Shown here in pieces: positions 1-8,820 of a stretch of 64,000 nt of DNA (its first letter is position 1; each line of letters opens with the position of its first letter). The stretch is from Bacteroidota bacterium (GTDB lineage: Bacteria; Bacteroidota; Bacteroidia; B-17B0; Aurantibacillaceae). The stretch covers positions 62,001 through 126,000 of the forward strand of contig JADJFB010000004.1 of NCBI GenBank assembly GCA_016708845.1, written 5' to 3'. The notes under the pieces were generated by a model, which worked only from the letters and a program-made list of their open reading frames with translations, was not told where the DNA came from and made no database searches. The position numbers and the translations under genes are program-made.

Positions 1-1
1 T

Positions 2-340
2 GTAGTTGATCACATGACTGCTATTGGAGATATTGAAGGACGAAATATTGTATTAGTAGATGATTTAGTAGATACAGGTGGAACTTTATGTAAAGCTGCT
101 GATATGATGATGGAACGCGGCGCATTAAGTGTAAGAGCTGTTTGTACACATGCTATTTTATCTGGAAAAGCCTACGAAAACATTGCAAACTCTAAACTAA
201 CGGAATTGATTGTCACAGATACAGTGCCATTGAGACAAGAGAGTGAGAAAATTAAAGTATTATCAGTAGCCGAATTATTTGCTAAAGTAATTCATAGTGT
301 ACAAAACTATGAGTCTATCAGTAGCAATTTTATTATGTAA
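2..340 (+). CDS. prs: Ribose-phosphate pyrophosphokinase, C-terminal part (5' end outside window)
   Basis: This is the C-terminal third of PRPP synthetase, which transfers pyrophosphate from ATP to ribose 5-phosphate for purine, pyrimidine and histidine synthesis. The reading frame is open from the first base, so the gene begins upstream of the window. The PRPP-binding loop is plain (VLVDDLVDTGGTLCKAA), followed by the family's C-terminal strand (KIKVLSVAELFAKVI). The internal ATG at position 14 lies within the conserved domain and is not a start. The gene precedes rplY on the same strand, a common arrangement in Bacteroidota and other phyla. Identification is secure; only the missing 5' portion limits it. 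Confidence 0.95.
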   Translation, partial: VVDHMTAIGDIEGRNIVLVDDLVDTGGTLCKAADMMMERGALSVRAVCTHAILSGKAYENIANSKLTELIVTDTVPLRQESEKIKVLSVAELFAKVIHSVQNYESISSNFIM

Positions 341-481
341 TTACACTCGCATTAAATAAATAAAAATAACAGATGTCAAGAAATGAAGCGAGCATTTTAA
401 ACACATCACAAAAAACAAAACAAATGACACGAGCGGGAGCGAACTGCATTTGACAATTAAAAACAATTTAAACCAAAACAA

Positions 482-1063
482 ATGAAATCAGTACAATTGA
501 GCGGTTCGTTACGTGCGAACGTAGGAAAGGTAAACGCTAAGGCGGTTAGAGAAAAAGGAAATGTGCCATGTGTAATTTATGGTGGAAAAGAGCAAATTCA
601 CTTTGAAGCAGATATTCGTGCTTTCAAACCAGTTATCTTCACTCCAAATGCACACATCGTTGAAATCGACTTAGACGGTAAAGTTTACAAAACTGTATTA
701 CAAGAAGCACAATATCACAAAATCAATGATAAATTAATTCACGCAGATTTTTTAGAAATTCAAGATGGTAAACCAGTAACAGCAAATATTCCAATCGTTA
801 TTACAGGTCAATCTGATGGTGTTAAAAAAGGGGGTAAATTAGTATTGAAAATGCGTAAATTAAAAGTACGTGGAATTGCTGCTACATTGCCTGATACAAT
901 CTCTATCGACATTACAAAATTAGATATCGGTGATTCAATTGCAGTAGGTGATATTGTAGTAGAAGGTGCTACTTTATTAAATGCTAAAAACGTATCAGTT
1001 GTTTCTGTAACTACAACTCGTGCAGTTGCTGCTGAAACAAATGCTGCTCCAGCTAAAAAATAA
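482..1063 (+). CDS. rplY: 50S ribosomal protein L25 (CTC family)
   Basis: The 193-residue protein is the long, two-domain form of L25 that binds 5S rRNA in the large subunit. The N-terminal 5S-binding domain (residues 1-90) contains the family signature VPCVIYGGKE and ends with LIHADFLEI. A beta-rich C-terminal TL5-like domain follows, and the Ala/Lys-rich tail ends in AAPAKK. It begins 141 bases after prs and is closed by an intrinsic terminator. The 5' gap contains TTTGACAATTAAAAACAATT, but I cannot assign a promoter with confidence. The family and start (ATG after an A-rich leader) look certain. Confidence 0.96.
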   Translation: MKSVQLSGSLRANVGKVNAKAVREKGNVPCVIYGGKEQIHFEADIRAFKPVIFTPNAHIVEIDLDGKVYKTVLQEAQYHKINDKLIHADFLEIQDGKPVTANIPIVITGQSDGVKKGGKLVLKMRKLKVRGIAATLPDTISIDITKLDIGDSIAVGDIVVEGATLLNAKNVSVVSVTTTRAVAAETNAAPAKK

Positions 1064-1083
1064 TTTAAGATTAGCTTAAAACT

Positions 1084-1117
1084 AAAAGCCTCTTTCGGAA
1101 ACGAGAGAGGCTTTTTA
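1084..1117 (+). terminator. Intrinsic terminator after rplY
   Basis: A stem AAAAGCCTCT / AGAGGCTTTT with a GGAAAC-type loop is followed by a T-rich stretch, 21 bases after the rplY stop codon. Confidence 0.85.
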
Positions 1118-1120
1118 TTT

Positions 1121-1379
1121 GGGCGTGTCCTTACAGGTCGGGCTTTCGGCACTCGCTTTTTTATTTGTCCTACGGAGCAAATAAAAAGAGCTCAAACAGA
1201 TGCCTCTATCCCTCACGCGAAGCTTTCGTTAAAATCGAAGTTAAAGTTTTAAACTTAAAGTAAACTTGCGTGAGGGATGCAAGCGAAAATCCTTTTGCGG
1301 GTTACTGAGCTTGCAGAAGTACTTGCAAAAGATTGCAGCGACAGCCCGACGGTGCCTGCTCTTTGCACCGGCACGCCCA
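1121..1379. repeat. Dispersed repeat family A, copy 1
   Basis: This non-coding block begins GGGCGTGTCC and ends GGCACGCCC, so its ends are near-inverted repeats. An internal inverted pair, CCTCACGC (about 1211-1218) and GCGTGAGG (1268-1275), is nested inside. The right half (GCGTGAGGGATGCAAGCG, then a CTTGCAAAAGATTGCAGCGA stretch, then AGCCCGAC) recurs almost unchanged at 4202-4314 and 36903-37123. Together with the terminator it fills the gap between rplY and the next gene. I see no protein-coding potential. It could be a MITE-like or REP-like element or a structured RNA. Confidence 0.85.
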
Positions 1380-1391
1380 AAAGAAAAATAG

Positions 1392-1994
1392 TTAATTTAG
1401 AACAAACTTCGATTTCAATTCATTCTCTGTTTTAATCAAATGAATAAATAACTTAATTTTTGGCTTTAAATACTCTTCTTTGTTAATAGCAGATTTTGCT
1501 TTAATGAGTTCATATTTTTCGGGTGCCGATAAATCTAATAATCTTGCAATACCATAAACGTTTGTATTATCAAAAGCGTCAATCGGAATTATATTTTCTT
1601 GAGACATCCACATATATTCTTTGGTTAATTCTTGAAGCAGGTGAGAAGGTTTTTCAGTAATTTCTTCTTCAAATTGAATAACACCAGCACCATATAATTT
1701 TGGCGTTAATACTTTCGAAAATTCAATGATTTTAAAAACTCTAATAGCTTCAATAGCAATATCCAATTCGCCGTTTTCGTATAATTTAATCACATTGCTA
1801 ATTTTTACTTCAATACCATAATCACCCATCGCTTTTTGATGCATGAATGGAATACCAAAATGGGCTTCGTTATCTAAACAGTCGGCCACTAATTGCTTAT
1901 AACGCTCTTCAAATATATGAAGGGTTTTTGTTTCGCCTGGTAACAATACCATATTTAGGGGAAACATGGGGATGGTGAGTTGTTGTGTTGCCAT
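1392..1994 (-). CDS. Lon substrate-binding (LON N-terminal) domain protein
   Basis: The 200-residue protein is a stand-alone version of the N-terminal substrate-recognition domain of Lon protease, without the AAA+ and peptidase parts. The domain opens with the typical IPMFPLNMVLLPGETKTLHI and FEERYKQLVADC. The alpha-helical second half (after about residue 115) matches the rest of the LON/PUA fold. The biochemical role of such orphan domains is unsettled; binding of unfolded protein is inferred from homology with Lon. It is transcribed alone, convergent with rplY and separated from it by repeat family A. Confidence 0.88.
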   Translation of the reverse strand: MATQQLTIPMFPLNMVLLPGETKTLHIFEERYKQLVADCLDNEAHFGIPFMHQKAMGDYGIEVKISNVIKLYENGELDIAIEAIRVFKIIEFSKVLTPKLYGAGVIQFEEEITEKPSHLLQELTKEYMWMSQENIIPIDAFDNTNVYGIARLLDLSAPEKYELIKAKSAINKEEYLKPKIKLFIHLIKTENELKSKFVLN

Positions 1995-2043
1995 TTTTTT
2001 ATCTTTTAATGGGTTTACATAAATTAACTCGGGGATACTGAAA

Positions 2044-2051
2044 CAAAGTTA
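2044..2051 (-). promoter_or_regulatory. Bacteroidota -7 box for the LON-domain gene
   Basis: The minus strand reads TAACTTTG, a perfect TAnnTTTG element, about 50 bases upstream of the ATG at 1994. I found no clear TTG at the usual upstream spacing. Confidence 0.5.
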
Positions 2052-2236
2052 ATGAAAAACCGTGCCATTAACTTAACAGATGGGTGAAACCCGACATTGA
2101 CTTAGTAAAGCCGATAGTTTACTAAACAAGCCGTTCACATATTTGTTGTATAAAAAACGCTAATTGCTAAATTTTAATGCATTTTTTACAGTATTTTTAT
2201 GTATCCCTATGTTTAATTGATACTTATATCACTATT

Positions 2237-3907
2237 ATGAAGAAATATATCATCATCGGCTGTTTATGCATCGCTTCTGTGTTTGCATTTAATTTTTCTC
2301 AAGATTATTTTGAGGTTTCTAAAAACTTAGATGTATTTAATACACTTTATCGCGAATTAAATATTGCTTATGTGGATGAAACAAAGCCTGGGCAATTAAT
2401 GAAAACAGGTATCGAAGCTATGTTAGCATCTTTAGATCCTTACACAAATTATTATACCGAAAATGACATTGAAGATTATCGCTTTATGACTACTGGTGAG
2501 TATGGCGGTATTGGGGCTTTAATACAAGATGTGAATAATAAGATTACTGTAACTGAGCCCTACGAAACTTTTGCAGCTTATAAAGCAGGCTTAAGAGCGG
2601 GCGATGAAATTATAGAAGTAAATGGCGTAAATGTTTCTGGTAAAAAAACAGAAGAAATTACTAATATGTTAAAGGGCCAAGCCGGCACACCAATTAAATT
2701 AAAAATTATTCGTTTAGGTCAAACCACTTCTTCTGAAGTTAGTTTAGTTCGTGAAGAAATAAAAGTAAAAGCGGTTCCTTATGCTGATATGCTAAACGCA
2801 GAAGTTGGTTATATTAAGTTAACCAGCTTTACAGATAATTGTTCGGGCGAAGTAAAAGAGGCTTTATTAAAATTAAAAGAAAAAAACTGTAAATCTTTAA
2901 TTTTAGATTTACGCGGTAACCCAGGCGGATTGCTTCACGAAGCTGTAAACATTGTGAATTTGTTTGTAGAAAAAAATAACGAAGTGGTTTCTACAAGAGG
3001 AAAAGTAAAAGATTGGAACAAGCAATATTTTTCGTTGTATGCGCCCATTGATACACAAATGCCTTTAGTAGTTTTAGTAGATAATAATTCGGCCTCCGCT
3101 TCAGAAATTGTTTCAGGTGCCTTGCAAGATTTAGATAGAGCCGTGATTTTAGGACAACGTTCTTTTGGTAAAGGCTTAGTGCAACAAACCAGAGATTTAA
3201 CGTACAACACTAAATTAAAGGTAACAGTGGCTAAATATTACATTCCAAGTGGCCGTTGTATTCAAGCATTAGATTATACACATAAAGACGAAGATGGTAG
3301 AGTAGAGAAAGTTCCAGATTCTTTAATCACGGCTTTTAAAACTAAAAACGGGCGTATTATTTATGATGGAGCTGGTATATTACCAGATGTAAAAACAACT
3401 CCCATCAAATACAGTAATATTTTAGCGACTTTATTAAATAGAAATCATGTATTTACTTATGTGAATTCTTATATATTAAAACATCCCCAATTTAATGCAA
3501 CTTCTACGTTTTCGGATAATGATTATAATGATTTTATTAGCTATTTAAAAGATAAAGATTACAAGTACAAAACACAAAGCGATTTTGCTTTAGAAGATTT
3601 AAAATTAGATGCGTCAAATGAAAAATACTACGAAAGTATCAAGACAGAATATGAGGCTTTGTTAAACAAAATGGAATCGAATAAAAAAGATGACTTAATG
3701 CGTTTTAAGCCTGAAATTAAACAGTTTATTGAAGAGGAATTAGCATCACGTTTTACGTTTCAAAAAGGAAGAATCGAAACGGCATTGAAGTACGATACTG
3801 ATGTGAATGAAGCGAAAAAATTATTGAGTGACAAACAAAAAATGACTTCTATTTTAACAACAATAGAAAAACCGAACAAACCTTTTAATCCAAATAAAAG
3901 ATTTTAG
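2237..3907 (+). CDS. S41 family carboxy-terminal processing protease (CtpA/Prc-like)
   Basis: This 556-residue periplasmic serine protease cleaves C-terminal regions of envelope proteins. The ATG at 2237 is chosen because MKKYIIIGCLCIASVFAF is a normal signal or anchor segment; an upstream ATG at 2177 would put 20 extra residues before it. A PDZ domain (GEYGGIGALIQDV through AGLRAGDEIIEVNGV, about residues 95-175) precedes the S41 catalytic core. The Ser/Lys dyad sits in NNSASASEIVSG and RSFGKGLVQQ. A helical C-terminal extension of about 150 residues follows, as is usual for Bacteroidota homologues. It is transcribed alone, ahead of the bTHX gene. Confidence 0.93.
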   Translation: MKKYIIIGCLCIASVFAFNFSQDYFEVSKNLDVFNTLYRELNIAYVDETKPGQLMKTGIEAMLASLDPYTNYYTENDIEDYRFMTTGEYGGIGALIQDVNNKITVTEPYETFAAYKAGLRAGDEIIEVNGVNVSGKKTEEITNMLKGQAGTPIKLKIIRLGQTTSSEVSLVREEIKVKAVPYADMLNAEVGYIKLTSFTDNCSGEVKEALLKLKEKNCKSLILDLRGNPGGLLHEAVNIVNLFVEKNNEVVSTRGKVKDWNKQYFSLYAPIDTQMPLVVLVDNNSASASEIVSGALQDLDRAVILGQRSFGKGLVQQTRDLTYNTKLKVTVAKYYIPSGRCIQALDYTHKDEDGRVEKVPDSLITAFKTKNGRIIYDGAGILPDVKTTPIKYSNILATLLNRNHVFTYVNSYILKHPQFNATSTFSDNDYNDFISYLKDKDYKYKTQSDFALEDLKLDASNEKYYESIKTEYEALLNKMESNKKDDLMRFKPEIKQFIEEELASRFTFQKGRIETALKYDTDVNEAKKLLSDKQKMTSILTTIEKPNKPFNPNKRF

Positions 3908-3986
3908 TGCTTGTTTTAAAATTTATGTTTGAAAATACCATTTATTAAGCTAATTTTGAGAATATTAATTTAAAACACATTTCATT

Positions 3987-4154
3987 ATGGGAAAAGGCGA
4001 TCAAAAAACAAGACGTGGAAAAATTCAAGTAGGTTCATTTGGAAAAGTTCGTCCACGTAAAAAAACTAAAGCAGTTACAGCAGAGCAAATAGCAGCGGGT
4101 GCAGCCGCTAAGAAAGCAGCACCAAAAAAGGCAGCTAAAAAAGCAGCTAAATAA
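3987..4154 (+). CDS. 30S ribosomal protein bTHX, with Lys/Ala-rich tail
   Basis: This 55-codon gene encodes the small basic protein bTHX that packs into the head of the 30S subunit. The diagnostic start is MGKGDQKTRRGKI followed by GSFGKVRPRKK. Bacteroidota versions are longer than the Thermus peptide; here the extra part ends in repeated Lys/Ala blocks (KKAAPKKAAKKAAK). That tail resembles the H1-like protein at 21350 and the tail of HemD in this window. The ATG follows an A/T-rich leader and an intrinsic terminator lies nine bases after the stop. It is easily missed because of its size. Confidence 0.9.
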   Translation: MGKGDQKTRRGKIQVGSFGKVRPRKKTKAVTAEQIAAGAAAKKAAPKKAAKKAAK

Positions 4155-4162
4155 ATTAAAGG

Positions 4163-4188
4163 AACCGCTCTTGTAGCGGTTTTTTTAT
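4163..4188 (+). terminator. Intrinsic terminator after bTHX gene
   Basis: The stem AACCGCT / AGCGGTT encloses the loop CTTGT and is followed by seven T residues. Confidence 0.88.
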
Positions 4189-4201
4189 GAGCTTTTCCTT
4201 C

Positions 4202-4314
4202 GCGTGAGGGATGCAAACGAAATCCTTTTGCAGGTTACTGAGCTTGCCGAAGTACTTGCAAAAGATTGTAGTGACAGCCCGACCCCCGCCGCCTCTTATG
4301 CGGGGGCACGCCCA
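4202..4314. repeat. Dispersed repeat family A, copy 2 (right half only)
   Basis: The block runs from GCGTGAGGGATGCAAACG to GGGGGCACGCCC and matches the right halves of the copies at 1121-1379 and 36903-37123. Only the terminal stem-loop differs: here CCCCCGCC pairs with GCGGGGG. The left inverted half is missing. It lies 14 bases beyond the bTHX terminator, in the same orientation as the other copies. Confidence 0.85.
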
Positions 4315-4371
4315 TAAAATCTATACCGCACTAAATACCTAATTTTACTAAAAAATATTTACCTTTAATCC

Positions 4372-5514
4372 GTGAACTATTTTCAACCCGATAAAATTAA
4401 AATAGGCGTTTTAGGCGGCGGTCAGCTTGGCCGTATGATGATACAAAGCGCCATCAATTACAACTTATATATTTGTTGTTTGGATCCTGATGCTAATGCA
4501 CCATGCAAAGCTATTGCTAACGAATTTACCAAAGGTAGCTTAACTGATTATGATACCGTTTACAAATTTGGTAAGGATAAAGACATCATTACCATTGAAA
4601 TTGAAAACGTAAACGTTGAAGCTTTAAAAGATTTACAAAAGCTTGGAAAAAAAGTATTCCCTCAACCAGAAGTCATTGAAATTATCAAAGACAAAGGATT
4701 ACAGAAAATGTTTTATCAACGTAATGATATTCCAAGCCCTGATTTTTTTCTAGTAGAAAACAAAGCACAAATAGAAAAGTATAAAGACTTTTTTCCTTTC
4801 TTTCAAAAAATGCGCACTGGCGGTTATGCTGGCAAAGGCGTTGTGAAATTAGGGCATCCTAATAAAATTGAACATGCTTTTGAAGTGCCAAGTGTATTAG
4901 AACGCTTAGTGGATTTTGATAAAGAGATCTCCGTGATTGTTGCCCGCAACGAAAGCGGTGAAACTAAATGTTTTCCAGCGGTTGAATGTGAGTTTAACCC
5001 TGAAGCAAACTTGGTGGAGTTTTTATTTTCGCCAGCTAACATTAAAAAAAGCATTGATAAACAAGCCACTGAAATTGCAATTAAGATTGCAGAAAAATTG
5101 AATATTGTTGGAATTTTAGCCGTTGAGTTATTCGTCACTAAAGATGGTAAAGTATTAGTAAACGAAGTAGCACCTCGTCCACATAATAGCGGACATCAAA
5201 CGATTGAAGGAAATATTACGTCGCAATTTGAACAACATTTGCGAGCTATTTTAAATTTACCTTTGGGCGACACAAGCATTATTAAGCCAGCAGTGATGAT
5301 TAATTTATTAGGCGAAAAAAATCATGAAGGTGCTGCAAAATATGAAGGCTTAACGGATGCCATCAAATACAAAGGTGTGTACATTCATTTGTATGGAAAA
5401 ACAACAACAAAGCCTTTCCGTAAAATGGGACACATCACCGTGATAGATGATGATTTGAATTTAGCAAAGAAGAAAGCAATAACCGTAAAAGATTTAGTGA
5501 AGGTAATAAGTTAA
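4372..5514 (+). CDS. purK: N5-carboxyaminoimidazole ribonucleotide synthase
   Basis: PurK is the ATP-grasp enzyme that carboxylates AIR to N5-CAIR in purine synthesis. The 380-residue product has the N-terminal IGVLGGGQLGRMM motif (about residues 11-23), the ATP-binding MRTGGYAGKGVV loop, and the C-terminal NEVAPRPHNSGHQTIEG motif that binds metal and nucleotide. The start is GTG. A near-consensus -7 box (TACCTTTA, 4360-4367) ends only four bases before it, so the message may be leaderless. Its partner purE follows 74 bases later on the same strand, so the two steps that convert AIR to CAIR lie side by side. Confidence 0.95.
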   Translation: MNYFQPDKIKIGVLGGGQLGRMMIQSAINYNLYICCLDPDANAPCKAIANEFTKGSLTDYDTVYKFGKDKDIITIEIENVNVEALKDLQKLGKKVFPQPEVIEIIKDKGLQKMFYQRNDIPSPDFFLVENKAQIEKYKDFFPFFQKMRTGGYAGKGVVKLGHPNKIEHAFEVPSVLERLVDFDKEISVIVARNESGETKCFPAVECEFNPEANLVEFLFSPANIKKSIDKQATEIAIKIAEKLNIVGILAVELFVTKDGKVLVNEVAPRPHNSGHQTIEGNITSQFEQHLRAILNLPLGDTSIIKPAVMINLLGEKNHEGAAKYEGLTDAIKYKGVYIHLYGKTTTKPFRKMGHITVIDDDLNLAKKKAITVKDLVKVIS

Positions 5515-5588
5515 TACTGTTGGCAGAAGCAGTAAACATTTTTTTAGCAACAGAAACCTGAAACAATAAACATTTAAACAGTAAAGAT

Positions 5589-6068
5589 ATGGTAGGTATT
5601 ATAATGGGAAGCAGCAGTGATTTAAAAATCATGAATGATGCAGCAGATTTTTTAAAGAAAATGGATATTCCTCACGAGGTAACGATTGTATCTGCACATC
5701 GCACACCAGAGCGCATGTTTGATTACGCAAAGAATGCTCACGCAAAAGGCTTTAAAGTTATTATTGCTGGGGCAGGTGGAGCAGCACATTTACCAGGCAT
5801 GGTAGCTTCTTTAACGCCATTACCAGTTATTGGTGTTCCTGTAAAATCAAGTAATTCTATTGATGGTTGGGATTCATTATTATCTATTGTGCAAATGCCA
5901 AATGGCGTACCTGTTGCAACGGTTGCAGTAAATGCTGCTCAAAATGCAGGAATTTTAGCGGCTCAAATTTTAGGTTGCCAAGACAAAGCTATCTTTGATA
6001 AACTTGTTTTATTTAAAGAAGAGTTGAAAGAAAAGGTAATGAAGAGTTTGGACGAGATTGGGAAGTAG
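5589..6068 (+). CDS. purE: N5-CAIR mutase
   Basis: PurE (class I) rearranges N5-CAIR to CAIR in purine synthesis. The 159-residue length is normal. The nucleotide-binding [10 protein letters not shown], the catalytic-histidine motif SAHRTPERM, and the [20 protein letters not shown] segment are all intact. It follows purK by 74 bases and is probably co-transcribed. It ends convergently against rnpA, with about 85 bases between. Nothing unusual was seen. Confidence 0.96.
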   Translation: MVGIIMGSSSDLKIMNDAADFLKKMDIPHEVTIVSAHRTPERMFDYAKNAHAKGFKVIIAGAGGAAHLPGMVASLTPLPVIGVPVKSSNSIDGWDSLLSIVQMPNGVPVATVAVNAAQNAGILAAQILGCQDKAIFDKLVLFKEELKEKVMKSLDEIGK

Positions 6069-6155
6069 TATATGAAAGACTTTTTCGAATTTATCATTCT
6101 TCGGTTTTTCGGCTCTTTTTTTCATCCTTTTGGCTTAAAAATGGATTTAAGAAAT

Positions 6156-6551
6156 TTAAAACTCCATCTTCCCTAAAGTCTCCATTAATTGAAGCATACT
6201 TTTTTCAATGGTAGCGTATTCTAGTTCCTCATTACTCAAGCAAATAAACATAATGTCTAGCTTTTGAGTTTTGAGGGATTCGTATAAAGTATGTTTGTGT
6301 AGGCGGTACACTTCGCGCATACGGCGTTTAATATCATTTCGTTTGTTGGCCCGTTTGTGTTTCTTTTTAGGAACCACGAACATCGCTCTTACAGGAAAGG
6401 GACTTTCAAATTCTGCTTTTTTGTAAATTAATTTAAAAGGAAATTGATTTTTGGATTTACCATTGGCAAATAAATCGTCGATAGCTTTTTTGCTACACAA
6501 ACGTTCTATTTTAGGAAAAATCCGGGTAATTGAGATGTAATTGGCTTGCAC
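6156..6551 (-). CDS. rnpA: Ribonuclease P protein component
   Basis: This 131-residue basic protein assists the RNase P RNA in trimming tRNA 5' leaders. The RNR signature is present as KRANKRNDIKRRMREVYR, and the upstream FVVPKKK strand is typical. The chosen start is GTG at 6551; the conserved fold begins a few residues later (IFPKIERLCSKKAIDDLF). It lies 62 bases downstream of hemD on the same strand. It is not next to rpmH here, as it is in many other phyla. Confidence 0.92.
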   Translation of the reverse strand: MQANYISITRIFPKIERLCSKKAIDDLFANGKSKNQFPFKLIYKKAEFESPFPVRAMFVVPKKKHKRANKRNDIKRRMREVYRLHKHTLYESLKTQKLDIMFICLSNEELEYATIEKSMLQLMETLGKMEF

Positions 6552-6613
6552 AGATGCTTGCAGTTATGATTATCCATGTTTCTAAATTAACCTAACAATC
6601 AGAAAATAAAAAA

Positions 6614-7873
6614 TTAACGTTTGTTCGCTTCCTTGATGTACTCATCCAAAGCCCCCGACATACTTGGGTTTTTAGGATTAGGCGCATAAATATCTAAACG
6701 GTAACCGTGTTTTTTTAATGTATTTGCCGCAGCAGCGCCAAAACATGCAATACGCGTATTACCTTGTTTAAAGTTAGGGAAGTTTTGCTTTAACGAATTA
6801 ATCCCTGCAGGTGTAAAGAATGCTAATATATCAAATTCATTTAAGTTTTTAATATCAGATAAATCAGCGCTTACAGTTCTGTACATGACAGCTTTCGTGT
6901 ATTTGATATTAATAGCATCTAAGAATTCACAAATTTGTTCTTTGTGAACATCAGCTGCAGGTAATAAAAATTTCTCTTCTCTGTTTTTTCTAATAACATC
7001 TACTAAATCTTGAATTGTTTGATGTCCGAAGAAAATTTTACGTTTACGGTATTGAATATATTTTTGCAGATAGTAAGCTGTTGCCTCGTTAATACAAAAG
7101 TATTTCATTGATTCAGGAACAGTTACACGCATTTCGTTACACATTCTAAAGTAATGGTCAACTGCCATACGGCTAGTTAAAATTACCGCTTTATGTTCTA
7201 AAATATCAATACGTTGTGATCTAAAATCTTTTACAGGAATCCCTTCTATTTTAATAAACTGACGAAACGTTTCAATTAAATTATATTTTTTTGAAAGTTC
7301 GTAATAAGGATTTTTATCATTCTCAGGTTTAGGCTGAGAAATTAATATAGTTTTAACTTTATGTTTAGGGTAATTAGATACTTCAATAACAGGTTGAGGT
7401 GCTACGGCTACTAATTGTTTTTTTGTTTTAACCCCAACTTTTACAAATTTTTCGGTACTTGTACTTGGTAATTCTGTTTTGGAAGTTAAGTTTGAGGCAA
7501 CTTTAGGTGTCGCATTTTTTACAATAACTGGAGCACTTTCTTTTTACGGTTTTTTGCTAAGGGTTTTTTAGACGGAGCTGCTTTTTTTTATTACCTTTTT
7601 TACACTTGCCTTTTTCTTAGCAGGAACTTTACCTTCTTTGCTTGGTTTAACAACTGGCTTCTTAATAATCGTTTTGTTTGGGCTTTGCACTGAAGCTTTT
7701 ATTTGCTTTGGTAGCTGTTTTTTGCCAAGACTGGTTTTGATGCCTTTTTTTTTCACGCTAGTTTTTGTTTTCTTTGAAGCAGCGGCAACTGGACGTGCTA
7801 CTTTTTTGTTCTTGCTTGAAGAAGCTACCTTTTTTGAAGACGCTTTAACAGATTTTTTTTTCTTTGTAGGCAT
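6614..7873 (-). CDS. hemD: Uroporphyrinogen-III synthase with Lys-rich N-terminal extension; two frameshifts
   Basis: HemD cyclises hydroxymethylbilane to uroporphyrinogen III for haem synthesis. The enzyme domain begins near 7360 (KVKTILISQPKPEND) and runs to the stop at 6614. An ATG at 7168 lies inside the fold and cannot be the real start. Reading upstream in frame, I found no ATG, GTG or TTG until a stop at 7544-7546. In the same frame, beyond another stop at 7568-7570, lies a lysine/alanine/serine-rich segment starting MPTKKKKSVKASSKK at 7873. Removing one base from the T8 run at 7582-7589 and adding one to the T5 run at 7541-7545 joins everything into one protein of about 420 residues. 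I infer that the gene has a histone-H1-like tail of about 165 residues and that the frameshifts are sequence errors, though true decay of the tail is possible. Confidence 0.75.
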
Positions 7874-8670
7874 ATAAAAATCGACGCTTAAAATTAACTA
7901 AAAGAAATTTTATCAATACTAACATTGGTAAAATTTCCAAGGCACAAAGGTACAAAAAAATATAGAGAATTCCTATGCTTTGTTCAGTGGTTGAGATAAT
8001 AAAGCCTCTAAACATTCTTAAACCGTAAAATCCAGCACAAATAATCAACGCTGGGTATAAAAACCACTCGGCTGGGTATTTTGTAAATTGCAGGCAAATA
8101 ATTAAAGGAAAGATAACAATGCCTATGGTTTGAGCAAAAACAAACACATTAAACAAATATTCCCTCGATAATTCGTTGTTGGATGAGATAAATGCTAAAA
8201 CATAATTGGCAAAAAATTTAACCAAATAAACAAGGCTAACAACCATTACAAAAAAGCCATATTGTTGTAAGTGAGAGTAATCATGGAGGATAAGTCCAAA
8301 GTATTGATTAGTGAATTGGATTAAAAAAGCTACAACCAATATAAAACCAATTCCTAATAAAATAGACAACCCTTTTGGTGAGTTTAAATTCCTCTCTAAA
8401 CAGTTGTTTAGATTCTTGAAGACTAAATACAGAGGTAAAAACTTTCAATATTTTTCTGGGTTCAGAAACTCGTATTAAAACATAGATTGAAAAAATGACA
8501 AACAAAACAACGCCCTGCCAATATGTTGACTCAGTAATTTTGAGCATGGGAGTAGGGTGAACAATTTTAAGGGAATGTCCTGAAAACACAGATGGATAAT
8601 ATTCTGTGTGTATCCCTTTTAATTTTAAAGAGTCGTTTTCTGTATGTAAAATAGAATCCTGTTTGCTCAC
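7845..8670 (-). CDS. DUF4271 membrane protein, one frameshift
   Basis: The reading frame beginning with GTG at 8670 (MSKQDSILHTENDSL) and the frame from 8369 to 7845 form one membrane protein of about 274 residues. Removing one base in the CCCTTTT run (8370-8376) joins LTKR to LSILLGIGFILVVAFLIQF. At least six hydrophobic segments are visible. The position directly upstream of hemD, with a short overlap, matches the usual DUF4271-hemD pairing in Bacteroidota. Its function is unknown. The family call rests on the neighbourhood and topology, not on a search. Confidence 0.7.
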
Positions 8671-8820
8671 AAAAGTTACATTTAGTTGTAAAATCTGATT
8701 ATAAACTAAAGTTTAAATAGTGATTTTTCAACTGTCAAATATAAAAAATTTTAACGCAGACCAATAGGACTGTTGACAGATGTTTTAAGCAGTTATTCCC
8801 AATTTAGCAGGATTTTGAGA

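Noticed and set aside
808..1152. Minus-strand frame overlapping rplY
   Set aside because: It runs through rplY, its terminator and repeat A, so it is a shadow frame.
2935..3210. Open frame on the minus strand inside the S41 protease gene
   Set aside because: It is a shadow of the protease; the plus frame has signal, PDZ and catalytic motifs, and the minus frame has no family features.
7382..7873. Independent lysine-rich gene separate from hemD
   Set aside because: The tail is in the same frame as HemD with no alternative start for the enzyme, so a single gene with two homopolymer errors explains the data better.
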